Below are positions 43,605 through 52,833 of a DNA stretch of 64,000 nt, one piece after another. The notes under the pieces were generated by a model that was given only the letters and a program-made list of their open reading frames with translations, did not search any database and had not been told where the DNA came from. Origin of the DNA: an uncultured Ruminococcus sp. (lineage in GTDB: Bacteria > Bacillota > Clostridia > Lachnospirales > Lachnospiraceae); assembly GCA_946494335.1 (NCBI GenBank), contig CAMMBV010000014.1, forward strand, positions 1-64,000, written 5' to 3'. How positions within the stretch are numbered: position 1 is the first letter of the stretch; every line of letters starts with the position of its first letter. A program made the translations under genes and the position numbers.

Positions 43605-44585
43605 TTAGCGACCGTTGACAGAACTAATGGCTGAAAGAACTGCAATTGCAAGTGCAGCAGCTGTATGTGCGTACTTTACCGTCTTTTGATTGAAGAAAGC
43701 AATGACGGTTTTGAACCAGTTGTTTTGCTTAGCTTCCTTTGCTTCTTCTAAAGCAACAAGAATATTAGCAAAGTTCATTTTAAATGCGTCTACCTCAAAC
43801 TCAAAGGGATAGGATTTCTCGATGTTAGCTTCGGACACTGCCTGCACAGCCAAATTCATCTCCGTGAAAGAGATAACTGTGTCACGGCATTTGTCAATGA
43901 TATAAGGCAGTTGACTGAGAAAGCAAGTTTTCAAAGTTCTGCACTTATTTTGCACCCCGACTCTGTTATTGGTAAAAACAACGATTTCATAAATCGGAAT
44001 ATCCACCAAACCTTTAGCGTTAAGCACTTCACGGAGAAGGCTTTTTTTGATCTGCATTTTTTCGCCAATGTGAGAATCCCATCTGAGAAATTCGCCGGTT
44101 CTGTAGTAGTTGCCGTCTTCATCGATGAAGATGTTTCGGCTCGTGTTTTTTACTTCTACGATAAAAGCACCGTTTCGAGTAATTACCACGGCATCAAGTT
44201 CGCTGCGCATTTCGTTGTTGGAAAGCTCGATGTTCTTCAAGATGGTATGTTCACCGTGAATACGGGAAAGGCTGTCAAACGCTTTCATTTCTCCACGATT
44301 GCCGGAAATTTCAGCTTTGATGAGATTGCAGATGTATTTGCAGTCCTTTTTGAAAGCCTCAAGATGTTCGGTTACGATACCACCGCATTCGGCATTCATT
44401 TCGTCCAAGCGTCTCTCGACATCCCAAATTTTGAGTTCTGCCGTTTCTGCGCTTTCAGCGAATGTTTTTTCCACAAGTTCGGTCTGGAGTGCAAAGAGCT
44501 CCGGGAGAACCTCTGTCTTGTGGTAGGCATCCTTTGTAAAAGATGTAAAGCTGGTTGCGATTTCATTTACTCTGTTTGTATTCAT
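43605..44585 (-). CDS. NERD domain protein with C-terminal membrane segment
   Basis: The 326-residue protein has a helical N-terminus (about 1-95), then a nuclease-related (NERD) domain: RGEMKAFDSLSRI, SELDAVVITRNGAFIVEVKN with the D-x(n)-E-V-K core, and YEIVVFTNN. The C-terminus has a hydrophobic segment (AALAIAVLSAISSV). NERD proteins are PD-(D/E)XK-like and occur in defence islands; nuclease action is inferred. First gene of the cargo operon with a TTAGGAGG ribosome site. Confidence 0.8.
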   Translation of the reverse strand: MNTNRVNEIATSFTSFTKDAYHKTEVLPELFALQTELVEKTFAESAETAELKIWDVERRLDEMNAECGGIVTEHLEAFKKDCKYICNLIKAEISGNRGEMKAFDSLSRIHGEHTILKNIELSNNEMRSELDAVVITRNGAFIVEVKNTSRNIFIDEDGNYYRTGEFLRWDSHIGEKMQIKKSLLREVLNAKGLVDIPIYEIVVFTNNRVGVQNKCRTLKTCFLSQLPYIIDKCRDTVISFTEMNLAVQAVSEANIEKSYPFEFEVDAFKMNFANILVALEEAKEAKQNNWFKTVIAFFNQKTVKYAHTAAALAIAVLSAISSVNGR

Positions 44586-44744
44586 TTTAATTCCTCCTAA
44601 AAATTTATGCTTGTTATTGTTCCTTTGACTGTCTTAATTCTACTACACTTATTTTTTCGTTTATAATTTTGGATTCCACGCTGTTCTTTTTGCTTTGGAT
44701 ATGTTGTGCTTCATCCTTGCTAAGTATAGTTTACCAATAAAAAA

Positions 44745-44803
44745 ATCCACTTTATAAAAGTGGATTCCAGTAAAAAAGGTAGCAAGTATTTCTACCTGCT
44801 ACC
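44745..44803 (-). terminator. Tandem hairpins after the kinase gene
   Basis: GGTAGCA / TGCTACC (44778-44803) on the minus strand is followed by TTTTTT, an intrinsic terminator ten bases after the kinase stop. A second stem ATCCACTTT / AAAGTGGAT (44745-44765) follows. The rest of the 44586-44812 spacer holds the NERD operon's leader with a TATACT-type -10 near 44724. Confidence 0.75.
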
Positions 44804-44812
44804 TAAAGAATA

Positions 44813-47800
44813 TTATTTATTTGATTTGAGATACTCTAAGCGCTGAAGACAACTCTGAGTTTCGGGGTGTTCAAGCCCAACATGGCTTTTATATAGTTCT
44901 ATGGCTATTTCCATTCGGTTAATTGCCATATCAACGTCGCCCTCACTTGGTTCAAGATTATTCGAGAAATACAAATCGGACAAATGTTTGTATGTTCGAG
45001 CTTTGCCAAATCCAATTAAATCATAAGGGGCGTTAGCTTTATCATATTCTTGGAGTGCTCTACGCAACATATTTCGTGCAACGAAGTGATTACCTTGGAG
45101 ATAGTATAAGTACCCCATATTTCGCAATGCGTCTGCGTAATAAGTTTTACGAATCTCCGGTGCGAGAATTTGAGTTTCGTGCCACAAATAAGTATTGATT
45201 TTATTAGCTTCATCCATCCTTTCAGCCAGAATATAGCAGTATCCCAATTCCAACCTAACCATATATGTGTTACTCAAAATCAGTTTTTCACTGATTTTCA
45301 AACACTCCTCGAACTCTGCTATCGCTGTACCATAATCACAAGGAGAATATCTTAACGCTATCTGCCCTAAAAATTGATGAACACGATATAACGTGTAGGT
45401 TTCTTGCAGCCCCTGCTCACCATAAAATCCCACAATTTCTTTAAGCATCATTTCGGCATCTTCGTATTTTTGAGATAGGAAAGCAATTCTTGCGTTATCA
45501 ATGATAATTTCGAAGTTATTGCTATTGTTTCGTAGCCCTTTTCTGTTTACAATCCTTTCTCGAATATTTTTTGCTCGATTGAGACTTGACAACTCTTGTT
45601 TAGAATATTTCGAGCAAAACAATACAAGAGCTTCCTGATTTTCCATCCAGCGAGCGAACCCCAACATAAGATTCGTATAGAATCTTTTTTTATTTTGTCC
45701 CAAATAATCATAATCAAGTCTTTCTAACAAATTGGCACTTGTTAAAAAGCGTGGCTTTTTTCTTCCACGGTCTCGCTCTATTTTAAGTGCATAGTGTATT
45801 CCAATAAAGTAGTACTTGATTTGTTTTGAGAAAATAAAATCTTGCGGATTATAACTACTGTGAATATTGGAAAGAGCCATACACCATTTTGCAGAAAAAT
45901 AGTAATCTTTTTTATTTTTAGCCAAGGCATAGTGTTTCTCGCACAGCTCGATTGCCATCTCGTATTGAGACATACTTGAAAGCATCATAGCCTTATAATA
46001 GTAGCATTGTTCCAATATTCCACTGTACTTATCTGCTCCGATAATACTTTGCAAAGTCTCAATTGCAAAATCAATTTGGGCAAATTTTTGCTCTCTGTTA
46101 CCGTATCTAGAGTACATACTAAAATACTGTTCAACAAAAACTGCCGCACTTCTGGTTCTTATCGTGTACTTATTTGTCGTTGATAGAGCGAGAGTATCTG
46201 CAAAACTGACCTGTTCAGCTTCGGAAATTATTTTGGAATTTCTGACACGAATTGCATTGTAATTATCACGATACAAGTTATCAAGGAGCGCAGGGTTTGT
46301 TTTTATGTGCTCAATCACAACGGATGCAATGGTTGGATGAAGACTAATTATATTTCCACTACTATCACAATTATGAACCCATCCGTGGTAAAGAAGCCAG
46401 TTGATGTTCTCATAATTCTCAATAGAGAAAAATGCAACAAACTTCTCTGTGCAAATTCCATCCGCTGGCATAAGAGCTAATTTAGACATAATAAGGAGTT
46501 GCGCATCACTCATAGATGCCATAGAGAAGATTCGTTCTATATGTTCAAAAACAGTATCCGATGTTATTCTTTCATCTTTCAACAATCTTACATTTTCTTT
46601 CGATAAGCCGCCAATACCAATGCTGATCAATTTTTCTAAAGTGGTTTTTGGCACAGAGTGTGTCGCCCTGGTATAATGTGCCAACAATTCCGTCAGCAAA
46701 GTATGATGATTGACTTCCTCAATGATTTTTTCCACATTATCAAGTTCGTTGTCCTCAACGGGACAATACTCACAGAACAACTGAATAAGGTCAGCTATCT
46801 TCTCAAGCGGCTCAATACGAATATTGCGGTAAAGAGGTTCAACACTTCTGGTTGTTACAAGAATTTTACCGCTTAAGTTTCTAATCAATTCCCACGTTTC
46901 CTGTTCTGCGACTTCGTCGATCAGACCGTCCATATTATCAATAACAAACAAATTGTTTTTTGTAGCACACAACTCACGAATTTTAGAGAGTTTTCTTGTT
47001 GCATACTGAGAGTCGGTTTCTTCTTTTAATCGCACAAAATTGCTAATGGACACTGATTTATCATTGGACACCATTGTATTCAGATTTCCTTCGTATGTCC
47101 AGTAAAGAATGTTATCATACTCACCTTTATGTCTATTGATATATTGCTTTATCAGCTCACTTTTTCCTACACCAGCAATTCCAGATACAAAGACAATTTT
47201 ATGTGTATTCAATGCCTTTGCGACTTCAAGTAATTCCTTTTCACGCCCGACAAAAAAATCTTTTGGCTGAGTTTCTGAGACTATCAGTTCTTCCTTCCTT
47301 GAAAGTTCTTCACATACCGTTTCGAGAATACGGATTATATCATCGGCGGACGAGAAACGATTGTGCACAGAGGAGCGAAGTGTATTATGGAAAAGATAAT
47401 TCAACGCTTTTTTCACAGGATTGCGAAGTAATCGGATAACCGTTTCTGAGGCAATTTCATTGTATGGATAAGTTGAAAATCCACGATGCTCATTGGCTGT
47501 AGAATGACGACCAAACACACACCAAAACACCAACTCGCCGAGAGCATATACATCGGTTGCTTCAGATATTTTAGAAAAACCGTGTGGTGTAATTTGCTCC
47601 GGAGCTGCCCACGCTTCTGTAAATGATAATGAATTGCCAAAAACAATTGCATCCTTTTCAATTACACTATCAAAATCAATAAGCTCTACCATATCTGTAA
47701 CAACATCCCCAGAACTGTTTGTGAGGACAAAAATATTCTGGGGTTTAATATCAAGATAGAGCAAACCTTCCTCGTGATAACGTTTAATAAGTTTAGATGT

Positions 47801-48244
47801 TGTGAGGCACAGTTTAATACGCTCCAGTAATGTAAAGGATTCAATGTTGTCGAATGTCTTTCCTTCAAATGGTGTAACCTCAAGGTAACAAGTATTGTTT
47901 GCTTCAAAAATCTTTTGAAGTGGCGGAGTTTCGTTTTTTAAGTAAGTGCGCTCTCGTAGTGTGTTCTGGCGGTCACCACCTGCAACAAAACGATTAATTC
48001 CGTCTTGATATTTCTGCAAATCTTTTGCAGTGCATAGTAAAGCACCATTGCCATCACGCAAAATCTCCAAATTGCTTGGATAATATTCTTTTAAGATTCG
48101 TTCCGATACTCTACCGGAAACATCTTTGAAATCAGCAAGGTACGCGATAGTGGATGCACCACGTCCAATAACCTTTTTGATGATATACTCACCAGAAAGG
48201 TCATGATTATTAAATTTGTATCCCGTAGATAAATAGTATGCCAT
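44813..48244 (-). CDS. Protein kinase / NB-ARC (STAND) ATPase / TPR fusion
   Basis: The 1143-residue protein has three parts. A kinase domain (about 20-310) shows glycine loop IGRGASTIAY (26-35), ATP lysine in ILKEYY (Lys52), catalytic YLDIKPQN (163-170), DFDS as the metal motif (190-193) and AAPEQ (213-217). A STAND ATPase (about 325-600) starts FFVGREKELL and has Walker A GIAGVGKS (355-362), Walker B LFVIDN (432-437) and VTTRS. The C-terminal half is tetratricopeptide-like repeats. STAND-TPR proteins sense invaders and oligomerise; the kinase would be the effector or signal (inference). HRD is changed to YLD, but the Asp, Lys and Asn remain. AGGAGG precedes the ATG. Confidence 0.88.
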   Translation of the reverse strand: MAYYLSTGYKFNNHDLSGEYIIKKVIGRGASTIAYLADFKDVSGRVSERILKEYYPSNLEILRDGNGALLCTAKDLQKYQDGINRFVAGGDRQNTLRERTYLKNETPPLQKIFEANNTCYLEVTPFEGKTFDNIESFTLLERIKLCLTTSKLIKRYHEEGLLYLDIKPQNIFVLTNSSGDVVTDMVELIDFDSVIEKDAIVFGNSLSFTEAWAAPEQITPHGFSKISEATDVYALGELVFWCVFGRHSTANEHRGFSTYPYNEIASETVIRLLRNPVKKALNYLFHNTLRSSVHNRFSSADDIIRILETVCEELSRKEELIVSETQPKDFFVGREKELLEVAKALNTHKIVFVSGIAGVGKSELIKQYINRHKGEYDNILYWTYEGNLNTMVSNDKSVSISNFVRLKEETDSQYATRKLSKIRELCATKNNLFVIDNMDGLIDEVAEQETWELIRNLSGKILVTTRSVEPLYRNIRIEPLEKIADLIQLFCEYCPVEDNELDNVEKIIEEVNHHTLLTELLAHYTRATHSVPKTTLEKLISIGIGGLSKENVRLLKDERITSDTVFEHIERIFSMASMSDAQLLIMSKLALMPADGICTEKFVAFFSIENYENINWLLYHGWVHNCDSSGNIISLHPTIASVVIEHIKTNPALLDNLYRDNYNAIRVRNSKIISEAEQVSFADTLALSTTNKYTIRTRSAAVFVEQYFSMYSRYGNREQKFAQIDFAIETLQSIIGADKYSGILEQCYYYKAMMLSSMSQYEMAIELCEKHYALAKNKKDYYFSAKWCMALSNIHSSYNPQDFIFSKQIKYYFIGIHYALKIERDRGRKKPRFLTSANLLERLDYDYLGQNKKRFYTNLMLGFARWMENQEALVLFCSKYSKQELSSLNRAKNIRERIVNRKGLRNNSNNFEIIIDNARIAFLSQKYEDAEMMLKEIVGFYGEQGLQETYTLYRVHQFLGQIALRYSPCDYGTAIAEFEECLKISEKLILSNTYMVRLELGYCYILAERMDEANKINTYLWHETQILAPEIRKTYYADALRNMGYLYYLQGNHFVARNMLRRALQEYDKANAPYDLIGFGKARTYKHLSDLYFSNNLEPSEGDVDMAINRMEIAIELYKSHVGLEHPETQSCLQRLEYLKSNK

Positions 48245-48311
48245 AACCAGCCCTCCTTATTGTAATTTGAGTATATCATTGATTGTTCTTGATTTATAAA
48301 AATGGATTCCT

Positions 48312-49490
48312 TTAATATTCAAGTTCACCTAAGTATCTTTTTTGAATAAAATCTTGCAAGTAGCTAATGGGGTCTGGACTATTAGCGCAAAAAACGATAA
48401 TCCAATCAAACGGATTCCTGAGATACATTTGCACAAAACCACATTGAGCAAGTTCCTCGTTTGTCTCATCAAAGAAGTCATATAGGTTAGCATTAATATC
48501 TTCATCGTTCATATCCAGTTTTCGTGTGGCTACTTGCAAATTGCGGTAGAAATTATAGAACTTCATAAGGATAAGAGTTTTTCTCAAAACATCAAAAGAT
48601 GCCTCATTTTCAGTAGCTATCACTTCGTCAACATCCGCATCTCTTGGGAATGTTGGCAATCCACATTCTTTCATATGTTTTCGTTGCCGTGGTTCTAAAC
48701 CTTGATATCGATATCCTAAGATAGCAGCCAAAAGTGCACTATTCTTTTTCGTTCCAAGGTTGTCATACTCGTCATTACCTTTTCCTGGAACAAGAGATTT
48801 GTTTTGCAAAATATAGTCAGCAATTTTGGCTTTAGCTGTTGCATATTGGTGTTTGCGGTCATAGCAATGGTTTTGCAGATATTTTATAAATTCATCATCT
48901 GTTTCTATGGACAAAATCTGCATTCCAATTTGTTCTGTTATATCAACAGTTGTATTTGTAGTAGCAAGCTTATCCGCTTCATCCAAAAGGTGTTGAATTG
49001 TTGCATAATCCCTTCCCATTTTTATGCAATAGAAATATACAGCATCATCTCTATCTTTATAATTAAATGGGATGGTAAGGAAAGACTTCAAGAAAAATTC
49101 GGCGGTTGTTTGATAGTCCATATCCAAGGCATAGCAGAATTCGTAAAGATTTCGCCTATATGCTTGGTCTGTGCTCGGAGAAACATCCGGCTTCCGAAAC
49201 CAACCTTTTACAGCTTTTTTTAACTCAATTCCCTTATTAGCATATCTTTCCTGTACTTCTGAAAGCATAGCTTCTGTGTCTGTAACCTCCACGTTTCCGA
49301 GGTGACTTGCGACACCTTCCAAGAACACCTTGCGTTCGTTTAATTCAATTACTTCCTGCGTAAGTAAAAGAGTATCTATTTCATAGTCATCCTGCATTGT
49401 TATGGGATTCAGCCGAAACAACTGATTTTCTACGAACCTTGTTGCGCTTTTATTGTCAAAGGCAGGAATTATATGTTCATCATATTGCAT
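48312..49490 (-). CDS. Unrecognised 392-residue partner of the kinase-STAND protein
   Basis: A soluble, mainly helical protein (YDEHIIPAFDNKSATRFVEN at the start; AYRRNLYEFCYALDMDYQTT; YDFFDETNEELAQCGFVQMY near the end). No catalytic motif, membrane segment or signal peptide is visible. It precedes the kinase gene by 67 bp in the same direction and is probably expressed with it. The second ATG (49490) is better spaced from AAGGA than the first. Its unusual pairing suggests it is an adaptor, a substrate or the kinase target; function unknown. Confidence 0.7.
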   Translation of the reverse strand: MQYDEHIIPAFDNKSATRFVENQLFRLNPITMQDDYEIDTLLLTQEVIELNERKVFLEGVASHLGNVEVTDTEAMLSEVQERYANKGIELKKAVKGWFRKPDVSPSTDQAYRRNLYEFCYALDMDYQTTAEFFLKSFLTIPFNYKDRDDAVYFYCIKMGRDYATIQHLLDEADKLATTNTTVDITEQIGMQILSIETDDEFIKYLQNHCYDRKHQYATAKAKIADYILQNKSLVPGKGNDEYDNLGTKKNSALLAAILGYRYQGLEPRQRKHMKECGLPTFPRDADVDEVIATENEASFDVLRKTLILMKFYNFYRNLQVATRKLDMNDEDINANLYDFFDETNEELAQCGFVQMYLRNPFDWIIVFCANSPDPISYLQDFIQKRYLGELEY

Positions 49491-49545
49491 TGTTCTCACC
49501 ATCCTTAATTTTAGTTATATAGAGTCATCGTTCATTGAAAGATAA

Positions 49546-49785
49546 TTACTTGGTTGATTCATTTAACTCCTGTGTTGGAGTTGTTTCCGATGTAAATTCT
49601 AAAATATCATTCGGGGTACAATCAAGAGCCTTGCAGATACTTTCGACTTTATCAAGTGCCATATACTGTCCCTTTTTAATTTTCATTATTATATTTGCAG
49701 ATATTTTAGCTTCACGCATAAGCTGTGCGTTGGAAATATCCCGTTCAATCATCAAATGTAAAAGTCTTTTATAACTGACTGCCAT
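49546..49785 (-). CDS. XRE family regulator of the kinase locus
   Basis: The 79-residue protein is a single XRE helix-turn-helix (YKRLLHLMIERDISNAQLMR, AKISANIIMKIKKGQYMALD). It has a consensus promoter with a palindrome in its spacer, so it probably represses itself and the adjacent genes. It is followed 55 bp later by the partner gene in the same direction. GGAGGTG precedes the ATG. Confidence 0.85.
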   Translation of the reverse strand: MAVSYKRLLHLMIERDISNAQLMREAKISANIIMKIKKGQYMALDKVESICKALDCTPNDILEFTSETTPTQELNESTK

Positions 49786-49812
49786 ATCGCACCTCCGATT
49801 TCGATATATTTC

Positions 49813-49841
49813 ATTATATCACGGAAATGTGATTATTTCAA
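49813..49841 (-). promoter_or_regulatory. Promoter and operator of the XRE gene
   Basis: On the minus strand TTGAAA (49841-49836), 17-bp spacer, TATAAT (49818-49813). The spacer holds ATCAC-N6-GTGAT (49818-49833), a likely XRE operator. A divergent -10 TATAAT at 49881-49886 with a poor -35 faces the next plus-strand gene. Confidence 0.75.
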
Positions 49842-49970
49842 TAGAAGGCAAAATCACTTTTATTACCGTTCAAAATATGATATAATATTTTTGATTTTAT
49901 AGGAACAATATGCTTATTTCGTGTCGATTAATAAATAGAGAGGCTACTCTCTGGAAAGGAGGCACAAAAT

Positions 49971-50876
49971 ATGCCGATATTATTGAAAAGACGAAACGGC
50001 GAACTTACACCTTTTCGCAATGCGGACTTCATCCCCGCATTCTATTTTATTCCGAAATCCATTTTGGATAAGTGTGGCTCAGAACTGAACAGCATTCCCC
50101 GCAGTCCGAGAAAGATATTGCAAAGCTGGGACGCAATCGCTATGGTGGAAAGCGATTTGTTTCTGCTTGCCATCATCGACGCTTATGCGTATATGGTCTG
50201 GCCCTTTATGGGGCTGGGGGCAAAGCGTGAAATCTATTCCGGTTATGAGCCGTCTTGGATTTTTGCCCACGCAGCGCCATACTGGATTCAGGAATTACAG
50301 GATGAAAAGATTCTTCCGACAGCAAAAGAGCTGTTAATGAATGGAGGTGTAGATGAAAATTTCTGTTATGTGTCGGAGGAAGAAATTTCGGACTTGTTCA
50401 CTTGGCTTGTACCGCAGACAATGGCACACCACAATATGAACGCTGTCATTGATACCGCAAAGGAGTTCCGCTGTTTTGAGGATTTTGATTATCGGAACAG
50501 CAGACAAAAGATAGACCATTTCCGCCAATGGTATCACACCCGTGTGAAAAACATCACGGTTGAATCTCTTGATGAACTCAAGGAACGGTATGCCGAGAAC
50601 AATGACGGTATGGACTGGGATGTACCCGATGAACACAGCGATATGAACCGCACCGTTTTAGAGCCGATGGCGGTAAAAGAGTTTTTAGCTTCACTCAGCG
50701 AAACAGACAAGCAAATTCTCACAATGCGAATGGAAGGCATAACGCTTGAGAAAATTGCTGAAACGCTCGGCTATAAAACGCACAGCGCCGTTCACAAGCG
50801 AATCCGTAAAATCGGGTTAGCTTACGAAAAATTCAGCGGCGAAGATTTTGGATTCAGCCAAAAGAAAATCATCTGA
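49971..50876 (+). CDS. Sigma-70 region 4-like regulator of the element
   Basis: A 301-residue protein with an N-terminal region specific to mobile elements (LLKRRNGELTPFRNADFIPA) and a C-terminal sigma region 4-like helix-turn-helix (LSETDKQILTMRMEGITLEK, IAETLGYKTHSAVHKRIRKI). Regions 2 and 3 of a sigma factor are not obvious. It probably regulates transfer or partition genes that follow. AAGGAGG precedes the ATG. Confidence 0.75.
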   Translation: MPILLKRRNGELTPFRNADFIPAFYFIPKSILDKCGSELNSIPRSPRKILQSWDAIAMVESDLFLLAIIDAYAYMVWPFMGLGAKREIYSGYEPSWIFAHAAPYWIQELQDEKILPTAKELLMNGGVDENFCYVSEEEISDLFTWLVPQTMAHHNMNAVIDTAKEFRCFEDFDYRNSRQKIDHFRQWYHTRVKNITVESLDELKERYAENNDGMDWDVPDEHSDMNRTVLEPMAVKEFLASLSETDKQILTMRMEGITLEKIAETLGYKTHSAVHKRIRKIGLAYEKFSGEDFGFSQKKII

Positions 50877-50943
50877 TAGCACCTATTGATGCAAAAATCG
50901 GTAGGTGTTATTTTTTCGCCCAAAAACAGAAAAGGAGGACTTT

Positions 50944-51117
50944 ATGACGCAGTACCATCCGATAGAATCGGAACAAATCAAAATTAAAAACACCCTATGT
51001 ATGCAGTGCGGACACCAAAGCTGTTTAATGATAAGTAGCGGTGCCTGCTCTGCTTTTTCGGGAAGTAAACAAGAAATCATTAAAATCAAGGAGGACAATC
51101 ACAATGAAAAAGTATAA
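50944..51117 (+). CDS. Small cysteine-containing protein, 57 residues
   Basis: MTQYHPIESEQIKIKNTLCM then QCGHQSCLMISSGACSAF: four cysteines in 17 residues may bind zinc. AAAAGGAGG precedes the ATG. It overlaps the ParM-like gene start by 14 bp, so translation is coupled. No family known. Confidence 0.6.
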   Translation: MTQYHPIESEQIKIKNTLCMQCGHQSCLMISSGACSAFSGSKQEIIKIKEDNHNEKV

Positions 51118-52030
51118 AGAAATCTATATTATCGGTATCGACCACGGCTATGGGAATATGAAAACGGCGAATTGCTGTTTTCAGGCAGGTGTGACCGTAT
51201 ATGACAAGGAGCCGATTTTCAAAGACAACCTGCTTGTTTGGAATAACAAGTATTATCTTATCGGTGCAGAGCATAAGGAGTTTTCGACAGATAAAATGCT
51301 GGACGACGACTATTATGTCCTGACGCTTGCGGCAATCGCACGGGAGCTGAATATTGCTAAAATTTATTCCGCCGATGTATTTATCGCCGCAGGGCTTCCG
51401 CTGACTTGGGTAAGCGAACAGCGTGAAGAATTTAAGCAATACCTTATGAAACACGAAACGGTGGATTTCAATTTCAAAGGCAAGGATTATCACATCCGCA
51501 TTGTCGGCGCAGATATTTACCCGCAGGGATTTGCCGCTATCGTCAATAACTTATCCGATTTTTCTGGTGTAAATATGCTCTGCGATATCGGCAACGGCAC
51601 AATGAACATTATGTTTGTCAACGATAAAAAGCCGAATCCCAAACGCTGTTTTACCGAGAAATTCGGAACACACCAGTGTATGCTCCAAATCCGTGAAAAT
51701 CTGATGAGAGTTCATCACGCAGAGCCGCCCGAAGAAATGATTACCCGTGTGCTTCGTTTCGGCACAGCAGATATTGACGGCGACTATTTGAGAACCATTA
51801 CCGACACCGCAAGAGAATATGTAGAAGGCATTTTCCGCAGGCTTCGTGAACACGGTTATGACTCAAAGCTGATAAAGCTATATGTAGTCGGCGGCGGTGG
51901 CTGTCTTTTCCGTAATTTTGCCGAATATGACAAAAGCCGTGTTACCATAAACAATGATATTTGCGCTACCGCCAAAGGTTATGAACGAATGCTTGAAATG
52001 AAGCTGATTAAAAGCGGCGGGGCGTTATGA
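51104..52030 (+). CDS. ParM-like actin-family partition ATPase
   Basis: The 308-residue protein has the actin-like ATPase phosphate motifs: IIGIDHGYGNMKTANC (phosphate 1), MLCDIGNGTMNIMFV (phosphate 2), and LYVVGGGGCLFRNF (adenosine). Such proteins form filaments that separate plasmids or circular elements. ATG at 51104 follows AAGGAGG. It overlaps the next gene by ATGA. Presence in an integrative element suggests a replicating circular stage (inference). Confidence 0.82.
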   Translation: MKKYKEIYIIGIDHGYGNMKTANCCFQAGVTVYDKEPIFKDNLLVWNNKYYLIGAEHKEFSTDKMLDDDYYVLTLAAIARELNIAKIYSADVFIAAGLPLTWVSEQREEFKQYLMKHETVDFNFKGKDYHIRIVGADIYPQGFAAIVNNLSDFSGVNMLCDIGNGTMNIMFVNDKKPNPKRCFTEKFGTHQCMLQIRENLMRVHHAEPPEEMITRVLRFGTADIDGDYLRTITDTAREYVEGIFRRLREHGYDSKLIKLYVVGGGGCLFRNFAEYDKSRVTINNDICATAKGYERMLEMKLIKSGGAL

Positions 52031-52314
52031 GTATCAAGCGAATGAGCCTGCGGTTTAACTTGGATAACGAAGCTGACCGCAAGGCTTGGGAGCATTTGAA
52101 AAATATAACGGATTCAAAGAACAAGACGGTTATTGCCGCTATCAATCAGTTTTACGAACCGCACGCAGAAATTACAGAGACTATTAAGAAAACTATTCAG
52201 GAGTGTTTAAAGAATCTTTCTATGGTACAGACGGAATCAGTACAACCTCCCGAAACACTATCCGAAGAAGAAAATCTGTTATTAGATTCCCTTGATGATT
52301 TTCTCGGAGACTGA
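52027..52314 (+). CDS. ParR-like centromere-binding protein
   Basis: 95 residues: SIKRMSLRFNLDNEADRKAW with WEHLKNITDSKNKTVIAAIN fit a ribbon-helix-helix DNA-binding protein; the acidic C-terminus (LSEEENLLLDSLDDFLGD) could contact the ParM-like filament. ATGA overlap with the ParM-like gene supports the ParR role. The site it binds is not identified. Confidence 0.72.
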   Translation: MSIKRMSLRFNLDNEADRKAWEHLKNITDSKNKTVIAAINQFYEPHAEITETIKKTIQECLKNLSMVQTESVQPPETLSEEENLLLDSLDDFLGD

Positions 52315-52401
52315 CGGCATCAAAATGATGCCGCTTTTTATGCTCTGAAATATACGATGGCATCACTTTGACATTAAACAAAATCGAGGAGGATTTTTAT
52401 T

Positions 52402-52707
52402 ATGAGAGCTTATTCATCATTAAGACAACTTAAAGAAAAAGGTATTTGCGTTGACGAATATCTGACAAATAAGCGTGAAGGCGTATTTAATGCACGGCTT
52501 GACTGCAAGTGTTGGGGCAAAAAGCGAAATGTTCTTGCGTACTTTACTTTTGAAGACGGCAGTAAAGTTATGGCTTCCGCTTGGCAGAACACCGGCTATC
52601 TCGATATCCCTGAAATTGAAGAAGGAGCAATGCTAACCCTCACTTTTGGGAGAGCGAAGAATGGTATTTCCTATTTGGGAAAGGTTGAGAGAAACAACGG
52701 ACAGTAA
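52402..52707 (+). CDS. Hypothetical element protein, 101 residues
   Basis: MRAYSSLRQLKEKGICVDEY, then NARLDCKCWGKKRNVLAYF and a beta-rich rest. Similar small proteins precede mobilization genes in Clostridia elements; function is unknown. GAGGAGG lies before the ATG. Confidence 0.65.
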   Translation: MRAYSSLRQLKEKGICVDEYLTNKREGVFNARLDCKCWGKKRNVLAYFTFEDGSKVMASAWQNTGYLDIPEIEEGAMLTLTFGRAKNGISYLGKVERNNGQ

Positions 52708-52833
52708 TGCGTGTCGCATACTGTAACAAGCAGGGAACTTGTACGGCAAGTTCCAACTCAAAATCAGTTTAACCGATTTACTCTTTAGGGGCTACCGCCC
52801 CTAACACCCCATTTTGAAAGGAACGATATATTT
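52708..52833 (+). other. Candidate origin of transfer (oriT)
   Basis: The gap before the mobilization genes has two hairpins: GGAACTTG / CAAGTTCC (52734-52754, loop TACGG) and TTAGGGG / CCCCTAA (52785-52804), the latter followed by CACCCC. Inverted repeats just upstream of MobC/relaxase genes are the usual oriT layout. The nick site cannot be placed. Confidence 0.55.

Noticed and set aside
44745-44765. TGGATTCC motifs at about 44,673, 44,760 and 48,300 as a common operator
   Set aside because: They lack dyad symmetry and a consistent position relative to promoters; one is part of a terminator stem.
52315-52401. Possible small gene between ParR-like and next gene
   Set aside because: No frame of useful length with a ribosome site; only a leader.
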